Below, piece by piece: positions 1 through 8,564 of a DNA stretch of 64,000 bases. The DNA is from Pedobacter sp. WC2423 (lineage in GTDB: Bacteria; Bacteroidota; Bacteroidia; Sphingobacteriales; Sphingobacteriaceae), in contig NZ_CP162005.1 of assembly GCF_040822065.1 (NCBI RefSeq), forward strand, positions 682,001 to 746,000, read 5' to 3'. A program made the translations under genes and the position numbers. Below the pieces are notes generated by a model, which did not search any database, was not told the DNA's origin, and saw only the letters and a program-made list of their open reading frames with translations. Within the stretch, counting starts at the first letter, position 1; each line of letters starts with the position of its first letter.

Positions 1-1
1 T

Positions 2-1174
2 AATCTCGATCTGAAAATAGCCTATCAGCGGATTGTATCTTCAAGAACCGGTTTATGGAGAAGCAAACAGGCCTTCATTCCGGAACTAAACAGCACAATA
101 GGCATCAAACAATCCAAACTTCCTTTTCCACAAGGTTTTGGGTTGGTAAAGGATGCCACGCAATTTGATATTGGGCTACAGATGAATTGGGAAGTCGATA
201 TTTGGGGAAGACTGGGAAGTGCCAAGAAATCAGCTTATGCAGAACTTATGGCTACCCAAGAGGCACAGCGGGCAATACAGACGCAACTGGTTGCTGATAT
301 TGCCAGCAACTATATATCTTTGCTCTCTTTGGACAGCCAACTTGAACTTCTACAAAAGACGGTCAAAAACCGTAAAGAAGATGTAGAAACCATGGAGGCA
401 CTGAATGCATCAAATATTGTAAATGGTGCAGCGGTAGTACAGAGTAAAGCAAACCATGCGGCCGCCAAAGTTGCTATTCCTGAAGTAAAAAAACAGATCT
501 TCGAGACTGAAAATGCAATTTGCGCTTTATTGAACCGTGAACAGGGTAATGTGGAAAGAGGATCTCTGGCCAACTTTAGTTTACCCGAAAGCTTGCAGAC
601 TGGTGTACCATCCGCGCTACTGCAAAACAGGCCGGACGTAAAACAGGCAGAGCAGTTGTTAAGGGCAGCTTTCCAGCATACAAATGTGGCAAGAACCTCC
701 TTTTACCCAAGCTTGAGGATTACAGGCGGTTCCGGGTTTTCGAGCTTTAATTTTAAGAATTTATTTACTGTAAGCAGTCTGTTTGCTAATATTGCAGGAG
801 GGCTAACACAGCCCATCCTGGCCAGGGGCGAGAATAAAGCAAAGCTCAAAATTATGGAATCCGAGCAGCAAATAGCCCTGTATAACTTCCAGAAGGTAAT
901 GGTGGTAGCTGCAAAAGAAGTATCTGATGCGATGTTTACCATTCAGACTGCCCAGGAAAAGCAGACTGAACGTACTTCGCAAGTCAGGTTTCTCGAGCAA
1001 TCGGTAGAATTTACCAAAGAACTACTGAGGTACAATTCCTCAACGAACTATACCGATGTACTCACCTCTGAGAATAATCTTTTAAATGCACAATCAGGAA
1101 ACATTGAAGATAAAGTTCAAAAGTTACAGGGAATAATTTTGTTATACAAGGCCTTAGGTGGAGGATGGAGATAA
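2..1174 (+). CDS. TolC/OprM-type efflux outer-membrane protein, 3' part
   Basis: Outer-membrane channel of a tripartite efflux pump (CusC/OprM/NodT-like branch of the TolC family). The frame is open from base 2, so the gene begins before the window; the TTG near 143 is internal, because the upstream codons also read as family-like sequence (an LxxAYQRI-type helix and a WRSKQAFIPEL segment). Visible features are the helical OEP repeats: NWEVDIWG before the first alpha-barrel hairpin, ALLQNRPDVKQAEQLL at the start of the second repeat, and TSFYPSLRITGG in a barrel strand. The C-terminal 'TNYTDVLTSENNLLNAQ' segment is typical of the family. The usual partners (inner-membrane RND pump and periplasmic adaptor) presumably lie upstream, outside the window. 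Substrate unknown. Confidence 0.93.
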   Translation, partial: NLDLKIAYQRIVSSRTGLWRSKQAFIPELNSTIGIKQSKLPFPQGFGLVKDATQFDIGLQMNWEVDIWGRLGSAKKSAYAELMATQEAQRAIQTQLVADIASNYISLLSLDSQLELLQKTVKNRKEDVETMEALNASNIVNGAAVVQSKANHAAAKVAIPEVKKQIFETENAICALLNREQGNVERGSLANFSLPESLQTGVPSALLQNRPDVKQAEQLLRAAFQHTNVARTSFYPSLRITGGSGFSSFNFKNLFTVSSLFANIAGGLTQPILARGENKAKLKIMESEQQIALYNFQKVMVVAAKEVSDAMFTIQTAQEKQTERTSQVRFLEQSVEFTKELLRYNSSTNYTDVLTSENNLLNAQSGNIEDKVQKLQGIILLYKALGGGWR

Positions 1175-1221
1175 ATCATAATTGGAACGCACCTGGCCGC
1201 GTTCTCTTAAAAAACTAATCA

Positions 1222-1863
1222 ATGAATTTAATCAATAATCTTAAAGCTGTTATTCTTTCAATCGCAGATTTTTTTAGAAGATCATCAGAAGTATTGGAAG
1301 AAGATAGGGTTTTTCTTTTTCTGGACATCAATTCTTCTACAGAGAGTGCAGAACGCTTGGGAAACAGGGAATATAGCCGGTATTTAAATCGGTTTTTTGA
1401 GCAGGTCGAAGATGCCGCCTATAGCTGTAATGGAGAAATCTATGAATGCGTTGGAGACGAGGTAGTATTGAGCTGGGAAAAAAATGATGCCTATAATCAG
1501 CAAAATTGTATCCGCTGTTTTTTTATGATAAAAGATGATGTGGCGGCACATAAATCTCTATACATTAGGGAATTCGGACAGATGCCCGTCTTCAAGGGAA
1601 GTATCCACGGAGGAAAAGTGATGCCCACAGCTCCATTAATATATAGAGAAAAGCCAGTATACCATGGGCATGTGCTCAATGTTACTTCCAGGTTACAAGA
1701 GCTTTGTTATCAGTACGGGCAGGAGCTGATCGTTTCACTAAATGTATGGGAAAAAATCCCGGTTAATAAGAGCTATCGGGCGTTTGCAATAGGATTGGTT
1801 AAAATTAGGGGGAGTGCCTTCCCACTAGAGATCTTCGGCGTGAAATCTGTCCAGGCAAAATAA
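1222..1863 (+). CDS. class III adenylate/guanylate cyclase domain protein
   Basis: A 213-residue protein built mostly of one cyclase homology domain. The metal-binding aspartates are visible as D35 in FLFLDINSST and D79 in YECVGDEVVLSW, the two hallmark strands of class III nucleotidyl cyclases. The N-terminal 30 residues are too short for the multi-membrane-helix or sensor domain found in many Bacteroidota relatives, so this is a short, apparently soluble version. Class III catalysis needs dimerisation, so a homodimer is expected. Substrate (ATP or GTP) cannot be read from sequence. It follows the efflux gene by 47 bp on the same strand and is closed by a strong terminator at 1962-2006. Confidence 0.8.
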   Translation: MNLINNLKAVILSIADFFRRSSEVLEEDRVFLFLDINSSTESAERLGNREYSRYLNRFFEQVEDAAYSCNGEIYECVGDEVVLSWEKNDAYNQQNCIRCFFMIKDDVAAHKSLYIREFGQMPVFKGSIHGGKVMPTAPLIYREKPVYHGHVLNVTSRLQELCYQYGQELIVSLNVWEKIPVNKSYRAFAIGLVKIRGSAFPLEIFGVKSVQAK

Positions 1864-1961
1864 CTTATACCCATCTGTACTTTCTTCTATAACATCAGTA
1901 GAAGAGCTGTGTCATAAATCAGAGCGCACGGAAAAAAGCTAAATTCTGTAAATAATGGCTA

Positions 1962-2006
1962 AATACGATCAGGCTAAACATTTTTTTACCTGATCGTATT
2001 TTTTTT
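1962..2006 (+). terminator. Rho-independent terminator after the cyclase gene
   Basis: A perfect 12-bp stem (AATACGATCAGG at 1962-1973 with CCTGATCGTATT at 1989-2000), a 15-nt loop and a run of T immediately after. It ends rightward transcription from the efflux/cyclase genes and insulates the TlpA gene at 2065. Confidence 0.85.
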
Positions 2007-2064
2007 GATAAAATCATTAGAAAAATCTTTTTTTGCCCAATAATTAAAAACTAAATTAGAAAAC

Positions 2065-3207
2065 ATGAAATACATCAGACTTTTACTAATGACCACTGTC
2101 GCGACCATATATTCTCCTATGGTATTTGCGCAAGTCCATACTTATTCGCTAAAGGGGAAGATCGGGCAGTTGAACATACCTGCCAAAGCCTATTTGTATT
2201 ATACTAACTCTACTGGCTGGAAAATAGATTCGACTTTGATCAAACAAGGTAAATTTACTTTTTCAGGACCAATTTTTGCTGATCAACAGGCTGCTCTATT
2301 TGTCAACAAATTAGGCGATGGTGTACGTTCCAGTAATGCTGTCTATATCAAGCTTTACCTTGAAGCAGGAAATATTAACGTAAACAGTCCGGATTCGGCC
2401 AGCAATTCCACGGTTTCAGGCGGGCCATTGAATACAGATAATGCCCGTTTGAATGCCGCGATGTCAGCAGTAAATAAAAAACTGACTACAATGAAAAGCG
2501 ATTATAGTAAGGCAACGCAAGCGATGAGAGAGAACAAAGAATTTAATGATAAAATGGAAAGGGTAAATGATTCTCTTCGTAGTGAGCAAAATAGAGTATA
2601 CTATGCTTTTATAAAGGATCATCCCAATTCACTGATCAGCTTATACGCTTTACATAGCTATGCCGACTATTTTCCAGACGCCAATCAACTCGAAGCGATT
2701 TTTCGTACTTTATCCCAAAACGTCCGGTCATCTAAGCCGGGCAAGGAATATGGTGCCGAGCTCGCGAAGCTGAAAAACACAGCAATCGGCGCGATTGCTC
2801 CCGATTTTACGCAGGCAGACACATCCGGTAAAGCCGTATCACTTCATGATTTTAAAGGTAAATATGTGCTACTTGATTTTTGGGCCAGCTGGTGCGGCCC
2901 TTGCCGGGCGGAAAATCCAAACGTAGTTGCTGCCTACAACAAATATAAAGACAGTGGATTTGCTATTGTGGGTATATCACTTGACCAACAAGGAGCAAAA
3001 GATAAATGGCTAAAGGCCATCCATGATGATCATCTGACATGGACACAGCTGTCAGAACTTAAAGCATGGCAGAATCAGGTTTCACAGCTATATTCAGTTA
3101 GCGCTATTCCACAAAATTTTCTGATCGGACCAGATGGTAAAATTGTAGGTAAAGATCTTCTGGGGCAGGATCTCACCAATAAGCTGCAAGAGATTTTTAA
3201 GAAATAA
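2065..3207 (+). CDS. TlpA-like thioredoxin with DUF4369 N-terminal domain
   Basis: 380-residue periplasmic thiol-disulfide oxidoreductase. Residues 1-23 form a signal peptide ending in VFAQ. Residues about 25-125 resemble the DUF4369 beta-rich domain common in Bacteroidota TlpA proteins, followed by a charged helical linker (about 130-235). The C-terminal AhpC/TSA-thioredoxin fold carries the redox motif WCGPC (C277 and C280) inside FWASWCGPCRAENP, and the cis-proline region SAIPQNF. Such proteins reduce or isomerise cysteines in exported proteins or help cytochrome maturation; the partner here is unknown. Monocistronic, between the terminator at 1962-2006 and paired hairpins at 3357-3433. 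Confidence 0.92.
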   Translation: MKYIRLLLMTTVATIYSPMVFAQVHTYSLKGKIGQLNIPAKAYLYYTNSTGWKIDSTLIKQGKFTFSGPIFADQQAALFVNKLGDGVRSSNAVYIKLYLEAGNINVNSPDSASNSTVSGGPLNTDNARLNAAMSAVNKKLTTMKSDYSKATQAMRENKEFNDKMERVNDSLRSEQNRVYYAFIKDHPNSLISLYALHSYADYFPDANQLEAIFRTLSQNVRSSKPGKEYGAELAKLKNTAIGAIAPDFTQADTSGKAVSLHDFKGKYVLLDFWASWCGPCRAENPNVVAAYNKYKDSGFAIVGISLDQQGAKDKWLKAIHDDHLTWTQLSELKAWQNQVSQLYSVSAIPQNFLIGPDGKIVGKDLLGQDLTNKLQEIFKK

Positions 3208-3356
3208 TACCGATTATTAAAAAGGTTCGTCTTTAGACCAGACAGTACTTCCAAGGGTTTATACTCCAAGAGGGGATTAGCTCGCTGCTCTCGCTGATCC
3301 CTTTTGGGGGAGGCTTCAACCAAAAATGCTTTTCGCTGCGCTCAATGGCAATTTTT

Positions 3357-3433
3357 TTTTAAAGCAAGCCTTGCGCGAAGGCGCGCAGAACTTGCTTTAA
3401 AACAAAAAATGCCACCCTGCGGGCAGCATTTTT
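3357..3433. terminator. paired hairpins between tlpA-like and first AraC gene
   Basis: Two consecutive stem-loops: TTTTAAAGCAAG (3357-3368) pairs with CTTGCTTTAAAA (3391-3402), and AAAAATGC (3405-3412) pairs with GCATTTTT (3426-3433). A/T tracts flank the stems on both strands. The position suits bidirectional termination for the rightward TlpA gene and the leftward SDR-AraC operon. Confidence 0.6.
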
Positions 3434-3438
3434 GTTTG

Positions 3439-3568
3439 GCGGAGTGTGGGGTGCTACAGTCGAACCCCTGATACCACTTTTGAGTTTTTTTAGTGGATTG
3501 AAAATTATCTAAATTATATTAATAATGATCACGCTGGAATTTGCACCTAGTGCAATTACCAGGGGTCA
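3439..3568. repeat. tRNA-3'-end-like repeat, copy A
   Basis: First of four related copies (others at 5732, 8027 and 20152). It contains GTGCTACAGTCGAACCCC, then a T-rich spacer, then about 80 bp on a GATCACGCTGG/TTTGCACC segment. On the minus strand both parts look like decayed tRNA T-arm plus acceptor ends (TTCGAC and GTGCAAAT-type loops). Copies A and B share the TTTTGAGTTTTTTTAGTG variant and bound the first unit of the tandem duplication. This is not a functional tRNA. Confidence 0.75.
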
Positions 3569-3641
3569 TATATACAATATGACTTTGAAAATGGAGCGCA
3601 CGTCCATTTTGCCTGAAATACTCAGTCTTTCTACGGATTAC

Positions 3642-4556
3642 TCAATTCTGGTTTTTCCTGAAATGAAGTGGCGATAATCCTGTCTTTGTTTTAAATATTT
3701 TTGTGAAATGTGAAGGATGTTCGAATCCAAGCTCATAAGCAATTTCGCTGATGGATCTTGAAGTTCCAAGCAGCAGATTTTTTGCTTTATCAACCAACCT
3801 GAGATGAATATGTTCAATCGTAGTTTTCCCGGAATATTTAGTGAGAAGGTCAGATAAATAGTTAGAAGAAAGACAAAGTTTTTCTGCGAAGTATCTCACT
3901 TCGGGGATACCTCTGTCAATGAGATTTTCGTCATCAAAATAGTGATTGAGCAACTGTTCAAAATTCTGAAGAATATCGCTGCTCACTTTTGACCTCGTCA
4001 AAAACTGCCTTTCGTAGAAGCGATCGCAATAGTTGAGAAGTAACTCGATATTATTTAAAATCAAACCTTGTGTATGCCGGTCGATGTTTTTTGAATATTC
4101 TGTTTCAATGGTAGAAATTATCACCTCAAGCGTTTTCTTTTCCTCATCAGAAACGTACAGTGCTTCATTGCTTGTATAATCGAAAAAAGTATAGTTCCGA
4201 ATCTTTTTACCCAATTCGGAACCATAAATAAAATCAGGGTGAAATGCCAGTAACCATCCTTCGTCAATCTCAGCATCAGTATCAGAGCTTGTCTGTATTA
4301 CCTGATCAGGCGCAATGAACATCAAAGCACCTTCCTGAAAATCATAATCTGAGCGGCCGTACTTAAAGCTGCCGTCGAATTTTTTGTAAACAGCTGCATA
4401 TAAACCCAGATGATGAAAATGCTGGGCGGAATCCTCATCTTTTCTTTTGATTTTTTTAAGGTCGATAACGCTTACCAGAGGATGTTTCGGACTTTCAAGA
4501 CCGTAATATCGATGAAACTCTGCAATCGAATGAATATTGATGAATGATTCCGGCAT
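3642..4556 (-). CDS. AraC-family transcriptional regulator, copy 1
   Basis: 304-residue regulator. The N-terminal half is a cupin-like sensing region (about residues 30-160); the C-terminal hundred residues carry two helix-turn-helix motifs, the second in ISEIAYELGFEHPSHFTKIFK followed by TGLSPLHFR, diagnostic of AraC/XylS. Transcribed after the SDR gene with a 44-bp gap, so it probably controls the SDR or responds to its substrate. A near-identical copy lies at 5937-6851, differing at roughly a dozen residues (for example E41/M41 and H/Y in the last motif). Effector unknown. Confidence 0.93.
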   Translation of the reverse strand: MPESFINIHSIAEFHRYYGLESPKHPLVSVIDLKKIKRKDEDSAQHFHHLGLYAAVYKKFDGSFKYGRSDYDFQEGALMFIAPDQVIQTSSDTDAEIDEGWLLAFHPDFIYGSELGKKIRNYTFFDYTSNEALYVSDEEKKTLEVIISTIETEYSKNIDRHTQGLILNNIELLLNYCDRFYERQFLTRSKVSSDILQNFEQLLNHYFDDENLIDRGIPEVRYFAEKLCLSSNYLSDLLTKYSGKTTIEHIHLRLVDKAKNLLLGTSRSISEIAYELGFEHPSHFTKIFKTKTGLSPLHFRKNQN

Positions 4557-4600
4557 TTTGTTGGAATTTGTAATGATAAAGTTAAATCTTTTTGCAGCGA

Positions 4601-5404
4601 TTATTCCTGCATACGTCTTAAAAAATCTTCTTCAGAATTTTGATTTTTCAAATCGATGTAGAACTTTGCATCATCCCCAATACTGTATCTCAATTTGGAT
4701 TGACCATCTGTTGCTGCCTCAAAAATAGTATCTGCAACTTCTTCGGTCGTAGCATTTGCTAAATGTTCCGTACGTTTTGTAAACTTTGGAATGAAAGTCG
4801 CCAATTCCTGATTGTAATCTTCAATCGTATTCTGAATCATTTCCATTCCGTTTCTGAAATTGGTCGCAACGCTTCCGGGTTCTACAATTTTTACGGAAAT
4901 TCCAAAAGATGACAATTCAAAATATAATGCTTCAGAAAAACCTTCGACGGCAAATTTCGAACTGTTGTATAAACTTGTAAAAGGACTGGCTGTCACACCT
5001 CCGAAAGATGAAATATTGATGATAACTCCTTTTTTTTGTTTTCTCATCGCCGGTAAAATGGCTTTAGTCATATTCATCAAGCCGAAAACATTGACTTCAA
5101 ATTGTTTTTGAATCTGAGCTTCGTCCGACGATTCGAAAACGCCTATCAAACCGTAACCTGCACTGTTGATGAGAACGTCAATCTTACCGAACTTTTCTAG
5201 TCCTTGTTCAACTGATTTTTTAATACTTTCCAAATCTGTAACATCCAGTTTTACCAAATGTAGATTTTCACTATCCTTTAATTCGTCTTCCTTTTCAGGA
5301 GAACGCATAGCAGCGATGACATTCCAGCCCTGGTTTTGAAACAATTTTGCGGACGCTTTTCCAAATCCTGATGATGCCCCTGTTATCAATACTGTCTTTT
5401 TCAT
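4601..5404 (-). CDS. short-chain dehydrogenase/reductase, copy 1
   Basis: 267-residue classical SDR. The start chosen is the ATG at 5404 (MKKTVLITGASSGFG); an in-frame ATG at 5458 would add 18 residues before the Rossmann fold that have no place in the family. TGASSGFGKA (8-17) is the nucleotide-binding glycine motif, NSAGYG (80-85) the NAG motif, and S132/Y146/K150 (Y-N-S-S-K) the catalytic set. NAD(P)H-dependent oxidoreductase of unknown substrate, followed by the AraC gene on the same strand. The second copy (6896-7699) is almost identical. Confidence 0.92.
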   Translation of the reverse strand: MKKTVLITGASSGFGKASAKLFQNQGWNVIAAMRSPEKEDELKDSENLHLVKLDVTDLESIKKSVEQGLEKFGKIDVLINSAGYGLIGVFESSDEAQIQKQFEVNVFGLMNMTKAILPAMRKQKKGVIINISSFGGVTASPFTSLYNSSKFAVEGFSEALYFELSSFGISVKIVEPGSVATNFRNGMEMIQNTIEDYNQELATFIPKFTKRTEHLANATTEEVADTIFEAATDGQSKLRYSIGDDAKFYIDLKNQNSEEDFLRRMQE

Positions 5405-5699
5405 AATAAATGATTTAATATTTCTGGTACAAATTTCCTTCAAATAATTGTGAGGCATTTGATGATTTCACGGAAACACTTATACATTTCTCTGATTTTT
5501 AATATCAAAGATTCAGCTACTTGAGAATTACGATACCTTGAGGGAGTGTCGAACCCAAAATAGCCATTTCTGATGAATTTGAGCACTTTTTAATAAAAGA
5601 TAAAGCTATGATATGTATTAAAAAAAATATCGAACCGTTTTTGATGCTTAAAAATAAACAAGTAAATCATTCGTATTCAATGAGTTGAGTTCAATAAAA

Positions 5700-5729
5700 A
5701 AAGAGACGTACAAAGCTGTACGTCTCTTT
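5700..5729. terminator. bidirectional terminator, duplication unit 1
   Basis: Perfect 13-bp stem (AAAGAGACGTACA, 5700-5712, with its complement at 5717-5729) and a 4-nt loop AAGC, with A and T ends on both sides. It lies just beyond the second AraC gene and can terminate the leftward SDR-AraC operon of unit 2. Duplicated at 7995-8024. Confidence 0.85.
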
Positions 5730-5731
5730 AA

Positions 5732-5863
5732 GCGGAGTGTGGGGTGCTACAGTCGAACCCCTGATACCACTTTTGAGTTTTTTTAGTGGATTGAAAATTA
5801 TCTAAATTATATTAATAATGATCACGCTGGAATTTTTGCACCTAGTGCAATTACCAGGGGTTA
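5732..5863. repeat. tRNA-3'-end-like repeat, copy B
   Basis: Nearly identical to copy A at 3439, with two extra T residues in the GGAATTTTTGCACC part and GGGTTAT in place of GGGTCAT at its end. It marks the junction between the two duplicated units. Confidence 0.75.
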
Positions 5864-5936
5864 TATATACAATATGACTTTGAAAATGGGGCGCACGTCC
5901 ATTTTGCCTGAAATACTCAGTCTTTCTACGGATTAG

Positions 5937-6851
5937 TCAATTCTGGTTTTTCCTGAAATAAAGTGGCGATAATCCTGTTTTTGTTTTAAATATTTTTGTG
6001 AAATGTGAAGGATGTTCGAATCCAAGCTCATAAGCAATTTCGCTGATAGATTTTGAAGTTCCAAGCAGCAGATTTTTTGCTTTATCAACCAACCTGAGAT
6101 GAATATGTTCAATCGTAGTTTTCCCGGAATATTTAGTGAGAAGGTCAGATAAATAGTTAGATGAAAGATAAAGTTTTTCTGCAAAATATTTCACTTCGGG
6201 GATACCTTTGTCAATGAGATTTTCGTCATCAAAATAGTGATTGAGCAACTGTTCAAAATTCTGAAGAATATCGCTGCTCACTTTTGACCTCGTCAAAAAC
6301 TGCCTTTCGTAGAAGCGGTCGCAATAGTTGAGAAGTAACTCGATATTATTTAAAATCAAACCTTGTGTGTGCCGGTCAATGTTTTTTGAATACTCTGTTT
6401 CAATGGTAGAAATTATTACCTCAAGCGTTTTCTTTTCCTCTTCAGAAACGTACAGTGCTTCATTGCTTGAGTAGTCGAAAAAAGTATAGTTCCGAATCTT
6501 TTTGCCCAATTCGGAACCATAGATAAAATCAGGGTGAAATGCCAGAAACCATCCTTCGTCAATCTCAGCATCAGTATCAGAACTTGTCTGTATTATCTGA
6601 TCAGGCGCAATGAACATCAAAGCACCTTCCTGAAAATCATAATCTGAACGGCCGTATTTAAAGCTCCCGTCAAATTTTTTGTATACAGCTGCATATAAAC
6701 CCAGATGATGAAAATGAAGGGCAGAATCCATATCTTTTCTTTTGATTTTTTTAAGGTCGATAACGCTTACCAGAGGATGTTTCGGACTTTCAAGACCGTA
6801 ATATCGATGAAACTCTGCAATCGAATGAATATTGATGAATGATTCTGGCAT
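5937..6851 (-). CDS. AraC-family transcriptional regulator, copy 2
   Basis: 304-residue duplicate of the regulator at 3642-4556, with the same cupin-like N-terminus and AraC double HTH at the C-terminus (ISEIAYELGFEHPSHFT, TGLSPLYFR). Differences between copies are mostly conservative or lie away from the recognition helices (DMDSAL for DEDSAQ, GWFLAF for GWLLAF), so both probably still bind the same operator. Follows SDR copy 2 by 44 bp. Confidence 0.93.
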   Translation of the reverse strand: MPESFINIHSIAEFHRYYGLESPKHPLVSVIDLKKIKRKDMDSALHFHHLGLYAAVYKKFDGSFKYGRSDYDFQEGALMFIAPDQIIQTSSDTDAEIDEGWFLAFHPDFIYGSELGKKIRNYTFFDYSSNEALYVSEEEKKTLEVIISTIETEYSKNIDRHTQGLILNNIELLLNYCDRFYERQFLTRSKVSSDILQNFEQLLNHYFDDENLIDKGIPEVKYFAEKLYLSSNYLSDLLTKYSGKTTIEHIHLRLVDKAKNLLLGTSKSISEIAYELGFEHPSHFTKIFKTKTGLSPLYFRKNQN

Positions 6852-6895
6852 TTTGTTGGAATTTGTAATGATAAAGTTAAATCTTTCTGCAGCGA

Positions 6896-7699
6896 TTATT
6901 CCTGCATACCTCTTAAAAAATCTTCTTCAGAATTTTGATTTTTCAAATCGATATAGAACTTTGCATCATCCCCAATACTGTATCTCAATTTGGATTGACC
7001 ATCTGTTGCTGCCTCAAAAATAGTATCTGAAACTTCTTCGGTTGTAGCATTTGCTAAATGTTCCGTACGTTTTGTAAACTTTGGAATGAAAGTCGCCAAT
7101 TCTTGATTGTAATCTTCGATCGTATTCTGAATCATTTCCATTCCGTTTCTGAAATTGGTCGCAACGCTTCCGGGTTCTACAATTTTTACGGAAATTCCAA
7201 AAGATGACAATTCAAAATATAATGCTTCAGAAAAACCTTCGACGGCAAATTTCGAACTGTTGTATAAACTTGTAAAAGGACTGGCTGTCACACCTCCAAA
7301 AGATGAAATATTGATGATAACTCCTTTTTTTTGTTTTCTCATCGCCGGTAAAATGGCTTTAGTCATATTCATCAAGCCGAAAACATTGACTTCAAATTGT
7401 TTTTGAATCTGAGCTTCGTCCGACGATTCGAAAACGCCTATCAAACCGTAACCTGCACTGTTGATGAGAACGTCAATCTTACCGAACTTTTCTAGTCCTT
7501 GTTCAACTGATTTTTTAATACTTTCCAAATCTGTAACATCCAGTTTTACCAAATGTAGATTTTCACTATCCTTTAATTCGTCTTCCTTTTCAGGAGAACG
7601 CATAGCAGCGATGACATTCCAGCCCTGGTTTTGAAACAATTTTGCGGACGCTTTTCCAAATCCTGATGATGCCCCTGTTATCAATACTGTCTTTTTCAT
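6896..7699 (-). CDS. short-chain dehydrogenase/reductase, copy 2
   Basis: 267-residue duplicate of 4601-5404, with the ATG at 7699 preferred for the same reason. The glycine motif, NSAGYG and the S-Y-K catalytic residues are all kept. The only visible protein changes are near the C-terminus (VSDTIFE for VADTIFE and RGMQE for RRMQE), so both copies should be active. Confidence 0.92.
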   Translation of the reverse strand: MKKTVLITGASSGFGKASAKLFQNQGWNVIAAMRSPEKEDELKDSENLHLVKLDVTDLESIKKSVEQGLEKFGKIDVLINSAGYGLIGVFESSDEAQIQKQFEVNVFGLMNMTKAILPAMRKQKKGVIINISSFGGVTASPFTSLYNSSKFAVEGFSEALYFELSSFGISVKIVEPGSVATNFRNGMEMIQNTIEDYNQELATFIPKFTKRTEHLANATTEEVSDTIFEAATDGQSKLRYSIGDDAKFYIDLKNQNSEEDFLRGMQE

Positions 7700-7994
7700 A
7701 ATAAATGATTTAATATTTCTGGTACAAATTTCCTTCAAATAATTGTGAGGCATTTGATGATTTCACGGAAACACTTATACATTTCTCTGATTTTTAATAT
7801 CAAAGATTCAGCTACTTGAGAATTACGATACCTTGAGGGAGTGTCGAACCCAAAATAGCCATTTCTGATGAATTTGAGCACTTTTTAATAAAAGATAAAG
7901 CTATAATATGTATTAAAAAAAATATCGAACCGTTTTTGATGCTTAAAAATAAACAAGTAAATAATTCGTATTCAATGAGTTGAGTTCAATAAAA

Positions 7995-8024
7995 AAAGAG
8001 ACGTACAAAGCTGTACGTCTCTTT
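7995..8024. terminator. bidirectional terminator, duplication unit 2
   Basis: Second copy of the 13-bp perfect stem with AAGC loop (arms 7995-8007 and 8012-8024). Here it also lies downstream of the leftward four-gene operon that ends at 8163, so it may close that operon. Confidence 0.82.
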
Positions 8025-8026
8025 AA

Positions 8027-8148
8027 GCGGGGTGTGGGGTGCTACAGTCGAACCCCTGATACCACTTTTAAGCTTTTTTAGTGTATTAAAAATTGTCTAA
8101 ATTTATTAATAATGATCCCGCTGGGATTTGCACCCAGTGCAAAAATCA
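8027..8148. repeat. tRNA-3'-end-like repeat, copy C (island left edge)
   Basis: Shares GTGCTACAGTCGAACCCCTG with all copies but carries the TTTTAAGCTTTTTTAGTG variant found otherwise only in copy D at 20152. On the minus strand it ends with a perfect tRNA-like T-arm (CTGGG stem, TGCAAAT loop, CCCAG stem) and acceptor-like CGGGATCA. Copies C and D are direct repeats bounding a GC-richer block, which suggests attachment-site remnants. Confidence 0.75.
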
Positions 8149-8162
8149 AAGTTTGCAATATT

Positions 8163-8564
8163 TTAGAATGGCTTTGAAATTCGAACTCCCCGAATAACGC
8201 AACTATTTTTTAAACTCATCGCAAAATCGAAGAGATGATCAAGTTCGCTCAATTCGGGATCCGAGCTGTCCAAGATGCTATAATTTTCACTAATCCTGAT
8301 CGCTTTTTGCATTTTTTTTCCAGCAACTTCTATTATGATATAAACGATGCACCAACAAAAAGACAGAAAACGCCTGTTCGGCACGACTTCGTTTCTCTGG
8401 TGGTCGGAATAGGGGGTGCGAAAACCTTCTGTTTCGATCCTGACATAACGGCTGAGCTGCGTCTCGTTATAGGACGACAATCGGCGATTGGCTGCCTCGC
8501 AGGTATTCTCGAAAGTGGAGATCAGCCTGTCATAGAGACTGATGATTGGATGTTCGGGTCTCAT
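8163..8564 (-). CDS. small protein of unknown function in the HNH/PIN/DUF4145 operon
   Basis: 133 residues, not recognised. The start ATG at 8564 overlaps the HNH gene's TGA as ATGA, a translational-coupling arrangement that supports this frame over the opposite-strand frame at 8235-8645. The middle has a hydrophobic stretch (about residues 67-80, FLSFCWCIVYIIIEVAG) that could be one membrane segment or a buried core; the N-terminal third is helical and polar. Last gene of the leftward operon 12055-8163. It may be a regulator, immunity or adaptor protein; nothing in the sequence decides. Confidence 0.65.
   Translation of the reverse strand: MRPEHPIISLYDRLISTFENTCEAANRRLSSYNETQLSRYVRIETEGFRTPYSDHQRNEVVPNRRFLSFCWCIVYIIIEVAGKKMQKAIRISENYSILDSSDPELSELDHLFDFAMSLKNSCVIRGVRISKPF

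Larger units (their letters stand above)
3439..8026. repeat. 2.3-kb tandem segmental duplication
   Basis: Two head-to-tail units, 3439-5731 and 5732-8026, each holding repeat copy, AraC gene, SDR gene and upstream sequence. Genes are offset by exactly 2,295 bp. The units differ by scattered substitutions and a 2-bp insertion near 5834, so the duplication is recent but not brand new. Both protein pairs remain intact. The tRNA-like repeat at each junction suggests that recombination between repeats generated the duplication. Confidence 0.93.

Noticed and set aside
4860..7406. 83-codon rightward frames inside both SDR genes
   Set aside because: Shadows of the SDR coding strand, conserved only because the DNA is duplicated.
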